Shown in pieces: positions 24,873 to 34,321 of a stretch of DNA of 36,760 nucleotides; the first letter of the stretch is position 1; every line of letters starts with the position of its first letter. The notes beneath the pieces are model-generated. The model saw nothing but the letters and a program-made list of their open reading frames with translations. It did not search any database and had not been told where the DNA came from. Source of the stretch: Hyphomicrobiales bacterium (GTDB lineage: Bacteria > Pseudomonadota > Alphaproteobacteria > Rhizobiales > Xanthobacteraceae). Location of the stretch: contig JAKFUP010000060.1 of assembly GCA_021732625.1 (NCBI GenBank), positions 1 through 36,760 on the forward strand. The letters run 5' to 3'. A program made the position numbers and the translations under genes.

Positions 24873-24950
24873 TCAATCCGCCAAGGCCCAGATCAAAACC
24901 AGAATTGGAATCGGGACTCCGAGAAACCAGAGTAGCAGGTAGCGGCCCAT
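24873..24950 (-). CDS. Tiny 25-residue membrane protein
   Basis: This is a single hydrophobic helix protein, MGRYLLLWFLGVPIPILVLI followed by WALAD, preceded by GAGG with suitable spacing. Near-identical short proteins are familiar to me from Bradyrhizobium-type genomes, where they are left as hypothetical or unannotated. It lies on the minus strand between the ecfG terminator and the sensor kinase gene, 65 bases past the latter. A candidate EcfG-type promoter (GGAAC-N16-CATT) stands about 30 bases upstream of its expected start site. The function is unknown. Length and composition fit stress-associated small membrane proteins. Confidence 0.68.
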   Translation of the reverse strand: MGRYLLLWFLGVPIPILVLIWALAD

Positions 24951-24987
24951 ATAACCCTCTACACATCGGGAATGTAATGGGACTTCA

Positions 24988-25012
24988 AATGCACGACTGG
25001 AATTTTAGTTCC
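24988..25012 (-). promoter_or_regulatory. Possible EcfG-type promoter for the 25-residue protein
   Basis: The minus strand reads GGAAC (25012-25008), 16 bases, CATT (24991-24988), the same -10 variant as the nepR candidate. It begins only three bases past the stop of the sensor kinase gene and would give a leader of about 30 bases. Confidence 0.45.
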
Positions 25013-25014
25013 GA

Positions 25015-26667
25015 TCAGGTGCGCTTTGCCGGAACCAGCAAGCGTCCGGTACGCGCCAATTCAAGAGCGTCGACCACTGTCTTCATTGGAGCGACAAGCT
25101 CATAGATATAGCTCACGTCTGTGAAATAACTTTTCGACGTACCTCCAAGCGCTTCTGGCGCAACACGATCCAGCAAAGTGCGTCCAAAATCACTGTCCGG
25201 CCGGCGGGTGGCTTCGCTGGTGTTGAACTCTTCCCAGCGGAAGTGAAGCATCGGCTCCGGCCCATCCCCATCGATCGACCACCGCGCAACAACATTTGGG
25301 TGTTTGCCAACCAGTGACAGCCCCTCATCAGAATGAGACGCAAGTTCAAAAAAAAGCAGCGAAAGACTCTGCGCCGCACGTGCGCTCACGACAAGATCCG
25401 GCCCATCGAGCGATATGCGATCGGCATTAGGAATGGCGCGAGCTTCGAACAAACCCTTGAGCTTGACGCCTTGCCACTGGCTGTCGCTCAGAAGCGTGAC
25501 CACATGCGACATCGCATGGATACGCCCTATAAGAAGCTCGCGTGCGATATTCAGATCAGCCCCCGGCCGCACAGTTCGCGTGACGATGGACTGGATCACG
25601 GCTAAAATATTCTTCACGCGATGGTTGAGTTCGTCGATGACCGCCGTCAATCGCCGTTCAAAATCAATTCGCGTCTCGATTTCGCGGGTTAGTCGAAGAT
25701 TGCTGTAAGCGACATAGCCAAACAGACCGCAGGTGATGCTGGTCAGAGCAATTCCAATCAAACCGACCACGCCTGCAATATTTCGCGCGCGGACACTCGG
25801 TTCAATTTTTGGATAATAGATAAGAGTCCAATCCCGATCGCCGAAAATGACGGTCCGAGCCCAACCTTGCGTGCCATCAGGCCGGCGCACTGGCCCAACT
25901 GTGACACTCCCTTCAGCGTCTGAACGCAGTTCCTGGGATTCGTCTCGCGGATCAATCAGCGCGACGGAGAAAGGAGAAACATCGTCATTCGGCAACATCA
26001 GCGGCGCAATACGATAAGAGATCGTGATAAAGCCCAGAATATCGCTTGTTGCGTCTCGCGAAACCGCGGCCGCCAGTACAACTCCCATCGGTCCGTCGCC
26101 GAAAAGTTGCAATGGATCGGAGCTTATCGGCTTATCTTCCTTGATAGCTCGCTCGAGGACATGCCCGATCAAAGGACTCTTCTGGAGTGAACGCCCCGGG
26201 AAAACTGCCGACTTATCCGCCTTGGGCTCCACATCCATCACAACCCATTGCGGATCTGTGACAGATTTCAGGTCGAGCGGACTATCGTCGTAATTGCGGA
26301 TGCTTGTCTGAGGGTAACCGGCGCGCTTGAGTTCAGCTTCTGCGGCGGCAAGGTCCTTGGGCTCGATACGCGATATCCAGCTGACGACAGCGAAATCTGC
26401 CTTTGAAGCAACGATCGCCGGCCTGAGCGGCCGTAAAGTATCGGATTGATAGAACGACGGAGACCGGAACAACCCGACCGCAACCCTCATCAGCAATTCG
26501 CGCTCGCCCAGCCGGTCCTGAACCGCGTTGGCGTGCGTATCGATCGATCGCGCCAACACCAGCTGATCTAGCGACAGTTCCTGATCGTAAACGCGCAGCG
26601 CCGCCAGGCTTGAGGCCAGCGCTCCTATCAGCGCCACCAGCGCAATCATGATCCCCAGTCGAAACAC
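25015..26667 (-). CDS. CHASE-domain sensor kinase of the HWE/HisKA_2 type with altered N-box
   Basis: This 550-residue membrane sensor has a first helix at about residues 5-24, a periplasmic CHASE-type domain (about 40-260), a second helix (about 290-320, IAGVVGLIGIALTSITCGLF) and an HWE-family histidine kinase. The phospho-acceptor is His349 in ELNHRVKNILAVIQ, and the family Trp-x-Glu is W478-E-E480. The N-box is unusual: family members have a conserved Asn in ELATNA, but here it reads ELASHS with His445. The glycine box is also degenerate (SDFGRTLLD). HWE kinases phosphorylate PhyR, so this is a likely stress sensor or a catalytically weak modulator. GTG 26667 gives a basic N-terminus; ATG 26649 (after TGGGGA) is the alternative. 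Confidence 0.88.
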   Translation of the reverse strand: MFRLGIMIALVALIGALASSLAALRVYDQELSLDQLVLARSIDTHANAVQDRLGERELLMRVAVGLFRSPSFYQSDTLRPLRPAIVASKADFAVVSWISRIEPKDLAAAEAELKRAGYPQTSIRNYDDSPLDLKSVTDPQWVVMDVEPKADKSAVFPGRSLQKSPLIGHVLERAIKEDKPISSDPLQLFGDGPMGVVLAAAVSRDATSDILGFITISYRIAPLMLPNDDVSPFSVALIDPRDESQELRSDAEGSVTVGPVRRPDGTQGWARTVIFGDRDWTLIYYPKIEPSVRARNIAGVVGLIGIALTSITCGLFGYVAYSNLRLTREIETRIDFERRLTAVIDELNHRVKNILAVIQSIVTRTVRPGADLNIARELLIGRIHAMSHVVTLLSDSQWQGVKLKGLFEARAIPNADRISLDGPDLVVSARAAQSLSLLFFELASHSDEGLSLVGKHPNVVARWSIDGDGPEPMLHFRWEEFNTSEATRRPDSDFGRTLLDRVAPEALGGTSKSYFTDVSYIYELVAPMKTVVDALELARTGRLLVPAKRT

Positions 26668-26855
26668 ACAGCTACCCGAAATCAGATTTGGTCGAGAAAC
26701 GCACCGCTATCGGCGCCGGATCAATGCCAAAGCCATCGCTTAAAAAGGTCGAACAAAGAAGGAAGGATAAGGGCAAGTGACGATTCCAGATTGCAAACCC
26801 AAGCTTTCGCCACGGAGCGATGAGGACAATAATTCGTGGGGATACAACTGGTTCC

Positions 26856-26874
26856 AAAAATTTGCCAAATTTTT
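26856..26874. terminator. AT-rich inverted repeat, possible weak terminator
   Basis: AAAAATTT and AAATTTTT pair around GCC just past the stop of the 26891-27058 gene. It is perfect but entirely A/T, so as a terminator it is weak. The rest of the 26668-26890 gap is AT-rich for this genome and shows no gene or recognisable promoter. Confidence 0.35.
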
Positions 26875-26890
26875 AGTAGTTAAAAATTCA

Positions 26891-27058
26891 TTAGCTTTTA
26901 TAATGCCTTATGCTGTTAGCGTCACTGACGATCGGTCGTAATTCGCCAGCATGGCCGGTGCGGGACTGCTGCGCTCGCGCAAGAAACAACCCGACCACGA
27001 TCAGGACAATGCCGGTCAGAATAAGCCCCAGAAACATTTTGCCGTAGTCGCGCATCAT
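26891..27058 (-). CDS. Small single-helix membrane protein
   Basis: This 55-residue protein begins MMRDYGKMFLGLILTGIVLI, continuing VVGLFLARAQQ. It is a single membrane helix with a hydrophilic C-terminal tail of about 25 residues. Two ATG codons (27058, 27055) follow a GGTGAGT sequence; the upstream extension to 27124 looks non-coding. A near-consensus stress promoter candidate lies upstream (27084-27108). It follows ureG on the same strand after about 100 bases. I do not recognise the family. Confidence 0.6.
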   Translation of the reverse strand: MMRDYGKMFLGLILTGIVLIVVGLFLARAQQSRTGHAGELRPIVSDANSIRHYKS

Positions 27059-27083
27059 ACTCACCACACCCGTATTGAATGGT

Positions 27084-27108
27084 AACCGGCTGGGTCGGCC
27101 TCCGTTCC
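27084..27108 (-). promoter_or_regulatory. Weak EcfG-type promoter candidate
   Basis: The minus strand reads GGAAC (27108-27104), 16 bases, GGTT (27087-27084), with one mismatch in the -10 region. It is placed correctly for the small membrane protein starting at 27058, but a one-mismatch match could arise by chance. Confidence 0.35.
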
Positions 27109-27166
27109 GAAAGTTGCCGGGCAAAATCTCAGCGCGTGCAGTTGATCACTGAATATCTCGATCGAG

Positions 27167-27802
27167 CTAGTGTCGCGGACCAGCCGCAGCTTTCAGACCG
27201 CCTTTGCTTTCGATGAAACCGATAATCCGGTCGAGGCCTTGGCTTTTCTTCAGATTGGTCATCACGAACGGCCGTTCGCCGCGCATCCGCTTGGCATCGA
27301 CATCCATCTTCTCCAGAGAAGCACCGACATGAGGAGCAAGATCGATCTTGTTGATCACCAGAAGATCGGAACGCGTGATGCCGGGGCCGCCCTTTGACGG
27401 GATTTTATCGCCGGCTGCAACGTCGATCACATAGATCGTCATATCGGCGAGTTCCGGAGAAAAGGTCGCCGCCAGATTATCGCCTCCGGACTCAATCAGA
27501 ATCAGATCGAGATTCGGGAACTTCGCTCGCATATCCGCGACCGCTGCGAGATTCATCGAAGCATCTTCCCGAATTGCCGTATGCGGGCAGCCGCCCGTTT
27601 CCACGCCCACGATGCGATCAGGCGTCAACGACCCGGAACGGACGAGAAACTCTGCATCCCACCGGGTGTAGATATCGTTGGTGATCGCGGCGATGTCGTA
27701 ACGGTCGCGCAAGCTCTTGCACAAGAGATCCATCAGCGCCGTTTTACCGGAGCCGACTGGTCCGCCAATGCCAACGCGAAGAGGGCCGTTAAAGCCGGTC
27801 AT
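27167..27802 (-). CDS. ureG: Urease accessory GTPase UreG
   Basis: This 211-residue SIMIBI-class GTPase supplies energy for nickel insertion into urease. The P-loop [13 protein letters not shown] is at about residues 12-24, the nickel-site Cys-Pro-His lies in [33 protein letters not shown] follows, and the guanine specificity motif is NKIDL. It is the last gene of the urease run, 40 bases after ureF. Confidence 0.97.
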   Translation of the reverse strand: MTGFNGPLRVGIGGPVGSGKTALMDLLCKSLRDRYDIAAITNDIYTRWDAEFLVRSGSLTPDRIVGVETGGCPHTAIREDASMNLAAVADMRAKFPNLDLILIESGGDNLAATFSPELADMTIYVIDVAAGDKIPSKGGPGITRSDLLVINKIDLAPHVGASLEKMDVDAKRMRGERPFVMTNLKKSQGLDRIIGFIESKGGLKAAAGPRH

Positions 27803-27842
27803 GATGTCGATCGCTCCGATAATGAGATGGACAGGTCAAAAG

Positions 27843-28589
27843 TCATGAACGGAACAGCCGGGTGTACTGGGTTTCATGACGCATGCTGGCAAGATCGGCG
27901 CGGAACGTGGCCCCGCCCAGATCGTCGAGGGTCGCACCAAGCGCACGTTCGGCCGTCAGCGCAGCAGTCGCCTCCAGCGCCGCGAGAACATGCTGGCCAT
28001 CGGTCTGGCCAAGCGGCACGAGGCGTAAACCGGCCGATATCCAGTTTGACACGACTGCATGGAGAAAAGCGTGCAGCGTCGGCGCCACGGGCAGCTCGTG
28101 AGCCGCGCTGACGATCCCTACTGCGACGGGATAGGCAACCGGACCATTGAGATTTGCGAGCGCTTCGTCGAGAGCCGGATACGACCAGGCAGCGCGGGCC
28201 GTGTCGAGAAACGCGCGGCCCTGCGCTGTGGTCTCGAGATGCCGCTCGCGAGAGGTGACGTATGCAGCCGCCATTTCGGCGACGACGGCTAATGCCGCAT
28301 AATCCTGGGTAGCGACTGAACGATGCGCGTGAACCAGAAAAATGCTGTCGCAAAAACCTGAGCCGCCGCTCAGCATCGCATCGAGCCAATTTCGCAAACT
28401 TGACGCATCGACAATATCGCCCGTCTCGACCGCCCATTCGATGCCGCTGGAATAGGCGAACGAGCCGACCGGAAACGACGGAGACAACCATGTCATCAGT
28501 CGATAAAGCGCAGCCGGGCTGATCTCTGCATCCTTAGTAGAGACAGGCGCTTCACCGGATCCGCGCAGGCTGCTATTTCCCGTGGTCAT
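27843..28589 (-). CDS. ureF: Urease accessory protein UreF
   Basis: UreF bridges UreD-bound apourease and UreG during nickel delivery. The 248-residue all-helical protein shows [25 protein letters not shown] and [10 protein letters not shown]. The frame is open to 28751, but that region is the reverse reading of ureE's histidine-rich tail. ATG 28589 gives a normal length and overlaps the ureE end by 17 bases, so translation is probably coupled; ATG 28595 is possible. No independent ribosome site is obvious. Confidence 0.94.
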   Translation of the reverse strand: MTTGNSSLRGSGEAPVSTKDAEISPAALYRLMTWLSPSFPVGSFAYSSGIEWAVETGDIVDASSLRNWLDAMLSGGSGFCDSIFLVHAHRSVATQDYAALAVVAEMAAAYVTSRERHLETTAQGRAFLDTARAAWSYPALDEALANLNGPVAYPVAVGIVSAAHELPVAPTLHAFLHAVVSNWISAGLRLVPLGQTDGQHVLAALEATAALTAERALGATLDDLGGATFRADLASMRHETQYTRLFRS

Positions 28590-29133
28590 GAGCATGGGAG
28601 TGACTGTGAGAATGATCATGGGAATCGTGATCATGAGAATGATCATGGCCGCGGCCATGATGATGGCTATGGCCGATGTGATTCGGCGCGGGCACGTGTC
28701 CGCTGGTATGATAGGCGCCACCCTCAGGATCGAACGGCGCTTCGATCTCAATCACGCGCGCACCAAGCCCGCGAACCATTTCCTCGATCACATGATCGCG
28801 GCGAGTGCGTAGCGCCTTCGGCATGATTTGCGTCGGCAGATGCCTATTGCCGAGGTGCCACGCAACGCGAACCAAATGTAATGCGTCGTTGCAGCGTATC
28901 TCGATCAGCAACTCTGGCGCAGCAATCACCTCAACCAGACCGCCACCATCGAGAACCAGCGCATCGCCCCCCCGCAACACAACCGCTTCCGCGAGATCGA
29001 GCATGAACGCCAGCCCGCGTGTTCCCATCATTGCCATCCGCCGCCGATAACGATCGTCAAAATCGAGCACGATGGAATCCGCGGCGGCCTGCTTCCATAG
29101 ATGCTGCCTAATTACTTTAGTCGCGCGGATCAC
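28573..29133 (-). CDS. ureE: Urease nickel metallochaperone UreE
   Basis: UreE collects nickel for the urease active site. The 186-residue protein has the N-terminal peptide-binding domain ([14 protein letters not shown]) and the metal-binding domain ([16 protein letters not shown]). A C-terminal tail of about 40 residues is very histidine-rich ([17 protein letters not shown] and following, ending HAHDHGK). Such tails buffer nickel in other bacteria. It follows the ABM monooxygenase gene after about 20 bases and overlaps ureF. Confidence 0.95.
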   Translation of the reverse strand: MIRATKVIRQHLWKQAAADSIVLDFDDRYRRRMAMMGTRGLAFMLDLAEAVVLRGGDALVLDGGGLVEVIAAPELLIEIRCNDALHLVRVAWHLGNRHLPTQIMPKALRTRRDHVIEEMVRGLGARVIEIEAPFDPEGGAYHTSGHVPAPNHIGHSHHHGRGHDHSHDHDSHDHSHSHSHAHDHGK

Positions 29134-29156
29134 ACGATTCTTTCAGCGGTTGGATT

Positions 29157-29456
29157 CTATCTGACATCAACTTTGGCAGGCGTAATAACTTCGATTTTCG
29201 CAGGTGCGCTCATGCATTCTTTCACGATCTTGCGCCATGCCCGCATATGATCGCTCGCGCCGTGCGGAACAAGCGCTTCAGCACTTTGCCATTGCTCGAC
29301 AAACACGAATTTCGCCGGGTCGGTGACACTCTCGTGCATGTCGTAAGTAATGCAGCCAGCTTCCTTGCGGGTTTCAGCGATGCACTTTGTCGCGCCTGCA
29401 ATCAGTTCGGCACGCGTTTCGGGTTTCACAGTCAGGGTTGCAACCACGTAAATCAC
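29157..29456 (-). CDS. ABM-family (quinol monooxygenase-like) protein within the urease operon
   Basis: This 99-residue protein has the antibiotic biosynthesis monooxygenase (ABM / YgiN-like) ferredoxin fold: VATLTVKPETRAELIAGATK, then GCITYDMHESVTDPAKFVFVEQW and a C-terminal amphipathic helix. GTG 29456 is chosen because GGGAGGA lies six bases before it; the frame is open to ATG 29495. The gene stands on the same strand between ureC and ureE with short spacers (about 50 and 20 bases), so it is probably co-transcribed with them. ABM proteins act on quinones or other small aromatics; a urease role is not established. Confidence 0.85.
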   Translation of the reverse strand: MIYVVATLTVKPETRAELIAGATKCIAETRKEAGCITYDMHESVTDPAKFVFVEQWQSAEALVPHGASDHMRAWRKIVKECMSAPAKIEVITPAKVDVR

Positions 29457-29507
29457 GACAAATCCTCCCGGCTTATTATTCTTGGCTTTACTCAACCGGG
29501 CGGGAGA

Positions 29508-31220
<1,713 letters not shown>

Positions 31221-31245
31221 GATCGATTTCGCCTTGCTTTAGCTG

Positions 31246-31551
31246 CTAGAGCTTGCCCATCACATCACCGCGGAAGCCGTATACCACCCGCTTCCCAGCA
31301 AGCGCGACGAGTTGCACGTCGCGCGTCTGGCCTGGCTCAAAGCGCACCGCCGTGCCGGCGGCGATATCGAGCCGCATACCTCGGGCTTTCTTACGATCGA
31401 ACTTTAGTGCCGGATTGGTCTCAAAAAAATGATAGTGCGAGCCGACCTGAATGGGTCGGTCTCCGGTGTTGGCGACCGTGATCGTCATCGTCTTACGGCC
31501 GGCATTCAACTCGATCTCGACATCCTTGACGAACAGTTCACCGGGAATCAT
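31246..31551 (-). CDS. ureB: Urease subunit beta
   Basis: This 101-residue small structural subunit of urease carries typical motifs [29 protein letters not shown] and KRVVYGFRG. It is separate from UreA, as in most proteobacteria, and follows ureA after 12 bases. It forms the (UreABC)3 assembly with ureA and ureC products. Confidence 0.97.
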   Translation of the reverse strand: MIPGELFVKDVEIELNAGRKTMTITVANTGDRPIQVGSHYHFFETNPALKFDRKKARGMRLDIAAGTAVRFEPGQTRDVQLVALAGKRVVYGFRGDVMGKL

Positions 31552-31563
31552 CTCTGCTGCTCC

Positions 31564-31866
31564 TTAGCGGATCGGCTCATGCACCGTGACAAGCTTGGTG
31601 CCGTCCGGGAAAGTAGCTTCGACCTGTATGTCGTGGATCATCTCGGCGATCCCGTCCATCACCTGCGCGCGGGTGATGACCTTCGCCCCCGCCTGCATCA
31701 GTTCGGCGACGGTGCGGCCATCGCGTGCGCCTTCGATGATGAAATCGGAGATCAGTGCAATCGCTTCCGGATGGTTGAGCTTGACGCCGCGCTCCAGCCT
31801 GCGGCGCGCCACCATCGCAGCCATCGAGACGAGCAACTTGTCTTTTTCGCGGGGAGACAGATTCAT
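31564..31866 (-). CDS. ureA: Urease subunit gamma
   Basis: This 100-residue small subunit begins [20 protein letters not shown] and contains [29 protein letters not shown] and a C-terminal [14 protein letters not shown], all standard for UreA. It follows ureD after 47 bases and is the first structural gene of the set. Confidence 0.97.
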   Translation of the reverse strand: MNLSPREKDKLLVSMAAMVARRRLERGVKLNHPEAIALISDFIIEGARDGRTVAELMQAGAKVITRAQVMDGIAEMIHDIQVEATFPDGTKLVTVHEPIR

Positions 31867-31913
31867 GTATGAGCGTTCTCTTGCGTATGATCTTTTCTTA
31901 ACCGCGTGTGATT

Positions 31914-32750
31914 CTATTGCAGCCAGATGCGGGGCAATGGTGCGATGCCAGCCTGCATAAGGACCGCCATCATATCGGCGCGAACCGCAGCGGCATCTTG
32001 CGCACAGAAGCGCGCCATTGCAAATCCGTTCCAGCAGGAGATACCCACTTCGCCGGAGAAGGAATCCTGAAGTGTACGGATTCGTTCAACGACAGCTTCA
32101 TTGCCGGGAGCGATCAGCGCAGTGCCCACCGCCACGCCCCCCTTTGCAATTGCAGATTTTCGGAGTTTCGGAGCAATGTCTTCGCGAAGCCTGACAGTCT
32201 CGGCGAATATCAATTTTCCGCCCCGGTGCATGCGCCAGCGATCCGTGTAACTGCCTTCGCTCATAGTCTCCTGCATCGCCGCACGCCCGAACACGACGAT
32301 CTCGCTCAGAAGCAACGTCGCGTGATCGTCGAGCTCAATATCGATTGTCCGGGATACCCGTGCATGATTGAACAGAATGGTTTCCTGCGGCACCCACGCC
32401 AGACACGCGCCATCACCCACCCGCAGCTTTACGTTGATGGCCGCATCTGGCCCGTGCGAGCGATAGATTTTCTCTGCGGATGCTGTGGTCAAAGTGATCC
32501 TGGAATTCGCACCGGCGGTCACATCGATATCGAATCTGTCGCCTCCAGCAACTCCGCCTGCGGTATTGACCAGCATCGCCGAAAGCCCTTCACCCTCGGG
32601 CGAAGGGAAGCGAACGCGCAGCGAACCATGCTCATGCAGATTTCGCAGCCGGGATTTGCCATCGATCGACTGGATATCGAACGCGACACCACCAGCGGCA
32701 CGATTTGCCGCAAACACCTCAGATTGACTTGCCGTCAATTGCCCCCGCAT
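31914..32750 (-). CDS. ureD: Urease accessory protein UreD
   Basis: UreD binds apourease and forms the base of the UreDFG nickel-delivery complex. The 278-residue protein shows [19 protein letters not shown], an SAEKIYRS segment, [20 protein letters not shown] and GRAAMQETM, which are family hallmarks. It stands between the urea importer and ureA; a 57-base gap separates it from urtE, so import and hydrolysis genes may share a transcript. Confidence 0.95.
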   Translation of the reverse strand: MRGQLTASQSEVFAANRAAGGVAFDIQSIDGKSRLRNLHEHGSLRVRFPSPEGEGLSAMLVNTAGGVAGGDRFDIDVTAGANSRITLTTASAEKIYRSHGPDAAINVKLRVGDGACLAWVPQETILFNHARVSRTIDIELDDHATLLLSEIVVFGRAAMQETMSEGSYTDRWRMHRGGKLIFAETVRLREDIAPKLRKSAIAKGGVAVGTALIAPGNEAVVERIRTLQDSFSGEVGISCWNGFAMARFCAQDAAAVRADMMAVLMQAGIAPLPRIWLQ

Positions 32751-32807
32751 CGGCCTGGTCTCACCCCATCGTCCCTGCGGTCAGCGCGGCTACCCGACAG
32801 CGCCATG

Positions 32808-33503
32808 CTATAGCGCCATGGCGCGGCTGATCTCGCTGGGGTCCAGATTGCTGCGATCACAGCTGAACTTCACTGCGCCGCGATCCATGACCGCGAAATT
32901 GTCACCGAGTTCGCAGGCAAAGTCGAGATACTGCTCGACGAGGACAATCGCGATATTGCCAAGGTTACGCAGATAAGAGATTGCGCGGCCGATGTCCTTG
33001 ATGATCGAGGGCTGGATGCCCTCTGTCGGCTCGTCCAGCAACAGCAGCTTTGGCCTCATCACCAGTGCGCGGCCGATGGCCAGTTGTTGCTGCTGGCCAC
33101 CCGAAAGATCGCCGCCACGGCGTCCAAGCATGGTTTGCAGGACCGGAAACAGCGAGAACACGTCGTCCGGAATATTGCGCTGATCGCGCGATAAAGGCGC
33201 GTAGCCAGTCTTGAGATTTTCCTCGACCGTCAGCAGCGGGAAAATCTCGCGGCCTTGCGGCACAAAGGAGATGCCTTTGCGCGCGCGCTCATAAGGCTTT
33301 AATCCCTTGATGTCGACGCCCTCAAATTCGATCGACCCGCTCGCGATCGCCTGCTGTCCGACCATCGCCCGCAGCAAACTGGTCTTGCCCACGCCGTTGC
33401 GGCCAAGTACGCACGTCACCTTTCCCGGCTCCGCAGCTATCGAGACGCCGCGTAACGCCTGCGCCGCGCCGTAAAAGAGCGTGATATCCTTGACTGCCAG
33501 CAT
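32808..33503 (-). CDS. urtE: Urea ABC transporter ATP-binding protein UrtE
   Basis: This is the second ATPase of the urea importer, of the branched-chain amino-acid transporter (LivF) type. The 231-residue protein has Walker A GRNGVGKTS, signature LSGGQQQQLAIGRAL, Walker B LLLLDEP, and the urtE-typical DEPTEGIQPSII. The frame continues to 33566, but that extension is encoded by the intergenic repeat; ATG 33503 gives the normal start MLAVKDITLFYG. Confidence 0.95.
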   Translation of the reverse strand: MLAVKDITLFYGAAQALRGVSIAAEPGKVTCVLGRNGVGKTSLLRAMVGQQAIASGSIEFEGVDIKGLKPYERARKGISFVPQGREIFPLLTVEENLKTGYAPLSRDQRNIPDDVFSLFPVLQTMLGRRGGDLSGGQQQQLAIGRALVMRPKLLLLDEPTEGIQPSIIKDIGRAISYLRNLGNIAIVLVEQYLDFACELGDNFAVMDRGAVKFSCDRSNLDPSEISRAMAL

Positions 33504-33518
33504 TGCTATTTCTCTCTT

Positions 33519-33565
33519 CGCATGATCTTGACCGAAAACCGGTTCCCACTTTTCGGGATCATGCA
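33519..33565 (-). repeat. Dispersed intergenic repeat between urtD and urtE
   Basis: Read on the minus strand the element has GATCCCGAAAAGTGGGAACC then GGTTTTCGGTCAAGATCATGCG. GGAACCGGTTTTC and the AAAAGTGGG box mark a repeat common in this bacterial family; a degenerate copy is at 159-194. It occupies nearly all of the 62-base space between two co-transcribed genes. Confidence 0.72.
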
Positions 33566-34318
33566 CTAGCGCCCCAGATAGACTTCAATGACACGTTCGT
33601 TCGACGACACCTGATCCAGGGTGCCTTCCGCCAGCACTGATCCTTCGTGCAGGCATGTGACGCGCACACCAAGTTCGCGGACGAACGTCATGTCGTGCTC
33701 GACGACAACCACGGTTTTTTCCTTGTTGATTTCCTTGAGTAGTTCGGCAGTTTGATATGTCTCCACATCGGTCATGCCCGCAACCGGCTCGTCGACAAGC
33801 AACAACTTGGGATCTTGCGCCAGCAGCATGCCTATCTCGAGCCACTGTTTCTGACCGTGCGATAGATTACCGGCGAGCCGATCGCGCGAATCCTGCAGCC
33901 GGATCGTCTCCAGAACCCGCTGAATCTGTTCGGATTCGCTTTTTGTTTCTTTCCAGAACAGCGTACCACGGACACGGTGATCTACGTTCAACGCCAGCAA
34001 CAGATTGTCTTCGATCGTCTGGCTTTCGAACACGGTCGGCTTCTGGAATTTACGACCGATGCCAAGTTCAGCGATCTTCGTTTCATCGAGACGTGTCAGA
34101 TCGATACTACCGTCGAACAACACATCACCTTCATCCGGCTTGGTCTTGCCGGTAATGATATCCATCATCGTTGTCTTGCCGGCGCCGTTCGGACCGATGA
34201 TCGCGCGCATCTCGCCGGGAGCGATCGTGAGCGACAAATTATTGATGGCATGGAAGCCATCGAACGACACATGAACACCGTCGAGATAGAGCATCGCGGA
34301 TGTGGTGCGGGTTTCCAT
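33566..34318 (-). CDS. urtD: Urea ABC transporter ATP-binding protein UrtD
   Basis: This is the first ATPase of the urea importer (LivG type), 250 residues. Walker A is GPNGAGKTT, the signature is LSHGQKQWLEIGM (an LSHGQ variant normal for UrtD), and Walker B is LLLVDEP followed by VAGMTD. The switch histidine is in VVEHDMTFV. It starts three bases after the urtC stop and ends before the repeat that separates it from urtE. Confidence 0.96.
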   Translation of the reverse strand: METRTTSAMLYLDGVHVSFDGFHAINNLSLTIAPGEMRAIIGPNGAGKTTMMDIITGKTKPDEGDVLFDGSIDLTRLDETKIAELGIGRKFQKPTVFESQTIEDNLLLALNVDHRVRGTLFWKETKSESEQIQRVLETIRLQDSRDRLAGNLSHGQKQWLEIGMLLAQDPKLLLVDEPVAGMTDVETYQTAELLKEINKEKTVVVVEHDMTFVRELGVRVTCLHEGSVLAEGTLDQVSSNERVIEVYLGR

Positions 34319-34321
34319 CGC

